From contig NZ_JARXVE010000003.1 of the NCBI RefSeq assembly GCF_029893345.1, positions 682,001 through 746,000 of the forward strand: 64,000 nt of DNA, read 5' to 3'. This document shows positions 60,709 to 64,000 of the stretch, piece after piece. The DNA comes from Mycolicibacterium frederiksbergense (GTDB lineage Bacteria; Actinomycetota; Actinomycetes; Mycobacteriales; Mycobacteriaceae). The notes beneath the pieces are model-generated. The model was given only the letters and a program-made list of their open reading frames with translations. It was not told the DNA's origin and made no database searches. The position numbers were made by a program, and so were the translations under genes. How positions within the stretch are numbered: the first letter of the stretch is position 1; the number at the start of each line of letters is the position of its first letter.

Positions 60709-63700
60709 ACCGACCAACCAGTTCTCGCTGTCGCGCCTGCAGGTGATCAATTGGGGCGTGTTCGACGGGTACCACTCGATCCCGTTCAGCCAGCACGGCA
60801 CGCTGATCACCGGTTCCTCCGGCAGCGGCAAATCCTCACTGCTGGACGCGATTTCGCTGGCATTCCTGCCGTCGCACCGGCGTAACTTCAACGCCTCCGG
60901 CGATACCACGGCCGCCGGGTCGGGCACCGGCAAGCGCACCGTCGACAAGTACGTCCGTGGCGCCTGGGGCGAGCGGCGCGAGGGCACCAGCCGCCAGATC
61001 ATGTACCTGCGCGGGACTGGCCCGGCCTGGTCGGCGGTGGCAGTCACCTACTCCGACCGGACCGGACGGTCGGTCACCGGGCTGGTGCTCAAATGGCTGG
61101 CCGCCGAGAAGACGTCCGATCCCGGCAGTCGCTACTACCTGATCGACGACGACCGCGACATCTTCGGCCTGTGCAACCGCTGGGCCGCCAACGGCTATGA
61201 CGCCGCGGTGTTCCGGGATGACGGCTGGACCGGCGGCCGTAGCGAAAGCCAGTATCTGGCCCAGCTGTACTCCAGCATCGGCATCCGGGCCTCGGAGGCC
61301 GCCCAGCAACTGTTGGGCAAGGCGAAGTCACTGAAAAGCGTTGGCGGTCTTGAGCAGTTCGTCCGCGAGTTCATGCTCGACGAGCCGGCCAGTCTCACCA
61401 GCGTGGAAGAGGCCCTGGAGCAGATCAACCCGCTGGTCGAGGCCCGCGGCATGCTCGACGTGGCGCGCCGCAAGCGCAACACCCTCGGCAATATCGCTGC
61501 GGTGCAAGCTCGTTACGCCGACGAGGCGGCCAAATTCGGGGTGATCGACACCATCGACAACGCCATGATCCGCGATTACGTCGATCACCTGCGGCTGGAC
61601 CAGGCCGGTCCGGAGATCGACAATCTCGACGATCAGATCACCCAGCTCGGAGCTCAGCGCGACGAGTTCGGTTCCCAGCAGCGCCAACTCAAGAATGAGC
61701 ACAACTCGCTGATGGCGCAGATGAACACGGTCACCGTGGATCTGGTGCCGCTGCAGCAACGGCTCACCGAGGCCGAGCGGCTCAGCGAAGAGGTGTCGCG
61801 TCGGCGCAGCGGTTACGAGGACAAGGTCACCTCGCTGGGCCTGACCCCGCCGGACAACGCCGAGGAATTCTGGTCGTTGCGCGAGACGCTGATGGACGAG
61901 GCCGACCGGCTGCACCGGGAGCTGTTCACCGGCAACCAGCCCTACGTCGAGGCCTCGGCCAAGGAAGTGCGGGCCCGTGAGGCGCGCGAGAGCGTGGAAG
62001 CCGAACTGGAACGGGTGCAGCGACTGGGCTCGCCGCTGCCCAAGACCGAATACGAGATGCGGTCGCGCATCGCCCGGGCGCTCGACATCTCCGAGCGCGA
62101 TCTGGTCTACGTCGCGGAGCTGATGGAACTCAAGCCCGACGAGTCGCGGTGGCGGCTGGCCGTGGAGAAAGTGTTGCGCGGGGCCGGATTACGCCTGCTG
62201 GTTCCCGAGGTCCACCTCGAGCGGGCATTGCGCTTCGTCAACGAGAACGACATGCGTGGGCGGATCCAGCTGCAGCATGTCCAGCACGGGGCGCAACTGC
62301 GTACCCCGCCGCCGGACACGCTGGCCACCAAACTCCAGCTCGCCGATCCGACGCACGACAGCGCGGTGGAAGCGCTCAACGTGATCGCCGCGGTCGGCGA
62401 CTACGTCTGTGTCGACGGACCGGGGGAGTTCACCGAGCAGTCCCGGGCGGTCACCGACCAAGGCCTGCGCAAGGACAGCGGCCGGCTTTCGGTCAAGGAC
62501 GACAGGTCGCGGCTGCGCCCGTCGGACTACATCTTCCTCGGCGGCACCGCGGCCAAAGTCGAAGCGCTGCAGGATGATCTGGCCGCCGCGCAGGATCTGT
62601 ACCAGGTTGCCCGCACTGCCCGGGAGCGGCTCGATGAGCACCGCGGTCAGCTGCAGTCCCGCGAGCGGTCCTGCCGGGCACTGTGTGACCAGTTCATGCA
62701 GTGGAGCGATATCGACACCGATTCGGTCGACGAGATGCTTGAGCGGCTCCAGGACGAGCACGATCTGCTGGTCTCGGACAATCCCGACGCCGAGCGGCTG
62801 CAGCAGCGGGCCGACGAATGCTGGGAACGCGTCGAGAAGGTCATCCAGCAGATCGGCTCGCTCAACGAACGCGAGACCAACCTGGACCGCAGGCGGACCG
62901 CGCTGCTGGAACTGAGCGAGACCCTGACCGAACGACTCGGGTCCACCCAAGTTCCGCCACACACCCGCGACACCCTCGACGGTTATGCCGCCGACATTGC
63001 GCTGACCCTTGAGTTGCTCGATTCCGAGCCGTACCGAAGCGAATTGGCGCGGGTCATCGGCCGGGAGCGCGACCGGCTGCGCGGCGACCGCAACCGGTCG
63101 CACGACGAGCTGGCCGGCATCATGGCCGCCTACGACAGCTCGTTCCCGGACGCCATCCCCAACGACAGCGATGTGTTCGACGAGCGGGTGCACGACTATG
63201 TGGCACTGTGCCGGCGGATCGACGAGCGCGAGTTGCCCGATGCCTATGACCGGATGCAGCGCCTGATCACCGAGCAGGCGCCCGGTGCGATCCTGAACCT
63301 GCACATGATTGCCGACAACGAGGCGCGGCGGATCACCGAGCAAATCGCCCGGGTCAACACCGGATTGGGCGCGGTGGAGTTCAACCGGGGCACCCGGCTG
63401 ACCCTGCATGCCGGTACCCGGCATCTGGCCGCAGTCGACGAACTCAACGAGAAGGCGCAGCGCATCTCCGCGCGGGTGTCGCTGGTGAGCTTCGGTGACG
63501 AGACCGCGATGTTCGAGCAGTACACCGACATCCTGCAATTGCGAAAGTTGTTGGCCGGCAACACACCCGAGGATCGGCAGTGGACCCGCGATGCGCTCGA
63601 TGTGCGTAATCGGTTTGTGCTGTACTGCGAGGAGCGGGACGCCGAGACCGGAGAGGTCATCCGGACCTACAGCAACTCCGGTGACAACTCCGGCGGTGAG

Positions 63701-64000
63701 CAGGAAAAGCTGATGGCGTTCTGTCTGGCCGGGGCGCTGAGCTTCAACCTGGCCAACCCGGACAGCAACGACACCCGACCGCTGTTCGCTCAGCTCATGC
63801 TGGACGAGGCATTCTCCAAGTCGGATCCGCAGTTCGCCCAGCAGGCCCTGTCGGCCTTCCGCAAGTTCGGTTTCCAGCTGGTGATCGTGTCGACGGTGCA
63901 GAACAGCACGACGATCCAGCCCTACATCGACAATGTGGTGATGGTGTCCAAGTCCGATGCCTCGGCCCCCAATGCCCGGCCGGTGGCGTCGGTCACCTCG
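60701..64000 (+). CDS. jetC: JetC / MksB-like SMC ATPase, Wadjet, 3' end outside window
   Basis: 1100 codons are visible and the frame is still open at the right edge. Walker A is GSSGSGKSS (38-46), long coiled coils fill the middle (about 290-430 and 620-790), and the ABC signature is SGGEQEK (997-1003) with Walker B LMLDE (1032-1036). This is the SMC-like motor of Wadjet, called EptC/MksB in M. smegmatis, where it restricts plasmids. Only a few dozen residues are probably missing. jetD is expected next. Confidence 0.95.
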   Translation, partial: MAEPTNQFSLSRLQVINWGVFDGYHSIPFSQHGTLITGSSGSGKSSLLDAISLAFLPSHRRNFNASGDTTAAGSGTGKRTVDKYVRGAWGERREGTSRQIMYLRGTGPAWSAVAVTYSDRTGRSVTGLVLKWLAAEKTSDPGSRYYLIDDDRDIFGLCNRWAANGYDAAVFRDDGWTGGRSESQYLAQLYSSIGIRASEAAQQLLGKAKSLKSVGGLEQFVREFMLDEPASLTSVEEALEQINPLVEARGMLDVARRKRNTLGNIAAVQARYADEAAKFGVIDTIDNAMIRDYVDHLRLDQAGPEIDNLDDQITQLGAQRDEFGSQQRQLKNEHNSLMAQMNTVTVDLVPLQQRLTEAERLSEEVSRRRSGYEDKVTSLGLTPPDNAEEFWSLRETLMDEADRLHRELFTGNQPYVEASAKEVRAREARESVEAELERVQRLGSPLPKTEYEMRSRIARALDISERDLVYVAELMELKPDESRWRLAVEKVLRGAGLRLLVPEVHLERALRFVNENDMRGRIQLQHVQHGAQLRTPPPDTLATKLQLADPTHDSAVEALNVIAAVGDYVCVDGPGEFTEQSRAVTDQGLRKDSGRLSVKDDRSRLRPSDYIFLGGTAAKVEALQDDLAAAQDLYQVARTARERLDEHRGQLQSRERSCRALCDQFMQWSDIDTDSVDEMLERLQDEHDLLVSDNPDAERLQQRADECWERVEKVIQQIGSLNERETNLDRRRTALLELSETLTERLGSTQVPPHTRDTLDGYAADIALTLELLDSEPYRSELARVIGRERDRLRGDRNRSHDELAGIMAAYDSSFPDAIPNDSDVFDERVHDYVALCRRIDERELPDAYDRMQRLITEQAPGAILNLHMIADNEARRITEQIARVNTGLGAVEFNRGTRLTLHAGTRHLAAVDELNEKAQRISARVSLVSFGDETAMFEQYTDILQLRKLLAGNTPEDRQWTRDALDVRNRFVLYCEERDAETGEVIRTYSNSGDNSGGEQEKLMAFCLAGALSFNLANPDSNDTRPLFAQLMLDEAFSKSDPQFAQQALSAFRKFGFQLVIVSTVQNSTTIQPYIDNVVMVSKSDASAPNARPVASVTS

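Noticed and set aside
1..64000. tRNA, rRNA, CRISPR array or IS element
   Set aside because: No cloverleaf-like segment, regularly spaced repeats or transposase was found on reading both strands.

Overview
The window is high-GC actinobacterial chromosome from a Mycobacterium/Mycolicibacterium, most likely a free-living rapid grower. The evidence is gene content and order. AftD arabinofuranosyltransferase, LpqI, an R2lox oxidase, WS/DGAT, LipC, LipO-FadD12 and a DUF2613 peptide are all mycobacterial families. Several blocks keep the order of the M. tuberculosis Rv0220-Rv0238 region, judged from memory of that map: lipC and WS/DGAT (Rv0220-0221); aldehyde dehydrogenase to phosphotriesterase-like lactonase (Rv0223c-0230c); TetR and R2lox (Rv0232-0233); aftD, DUF2613 and lpqI (Rv0236c-0237); TetR (Rv0238). 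Accessory segments lie between these blocks. There is no IS element, integrase, tRNA, rRNA or CRISPR array.

Layout. 0-3.5 kb: an aminotransferase and an acylating-type aldehyde dehydrogenase, divergent from an APC permease, probably for uptake and breakdown of an amine. 3.5-9.4 kb: lipid metabolism (HSL-type hydrolase, tandem-domain acyl-CoA dehydrogenase, LipC, WS/DGAT). 9.5-21.4 kb: an insertion with a hydrolase-cyclase fusion, a decayed aldehyde dehydrogenase, an amidohydrolase, MarR and glycine-rich PadR-like proteins, a four-gene lipid operon (acyltransferase, FadD12, LipO, FAD oxidase) behind a KstR-like site, a NAT, and an AraC-DinB/DHFR-like pair. 21.5-30.1 kb: envelope block (glycosyltransferase, two membrane proteins, acyltransferase, lactonase). 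30.2-34.2 kb: MarR/methyltransferase, GNAT, amino-acid oxidase and LysR. 34.3-41.9 kb: TetR-R2lox, aftD, DUF2613 peptide, lpqI.

41.9-53.6 kb: a catabolic island between lpqI and the Rv0238-type tetR. It holds a FluG-like amidohydrolase, a FAD/Fe-S dehydrogenase, and a divergent seven-gene operon (NodB-fold deacetylase/imidase-like protein, Ntn-type C45 hydrolase, VOC protein, SDR, Rieske oxygenase, its reductase, APC permease), followed by an Lrp/AsnC regulator. The content predicts import of a nitrogenous compound, hydrolysis of amide bonds, Rieske oxidation or demethylation, and dehydrogenation. I do not recognise it as a described pathway, and it is the best candidate here for a new system.

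54.5-58.4 kb: a cobalamin-riboswitch-led BtuF/methyltransferase/BtuC/BtuD operon with translational coupling at every junction. 58.5-64 kb: jetA, jetB and most of jetC of a Wadjet/Ept (MksBEFG) anti-plasmid system; jetD should lie beyond the window. Non-coding signals include CRP-like sites, KstR-like sites, a TetR operator on a strong promoter, long hairpins between convergent genes and a 26-bp tandem repeat forming the whole lpqI terminator region.
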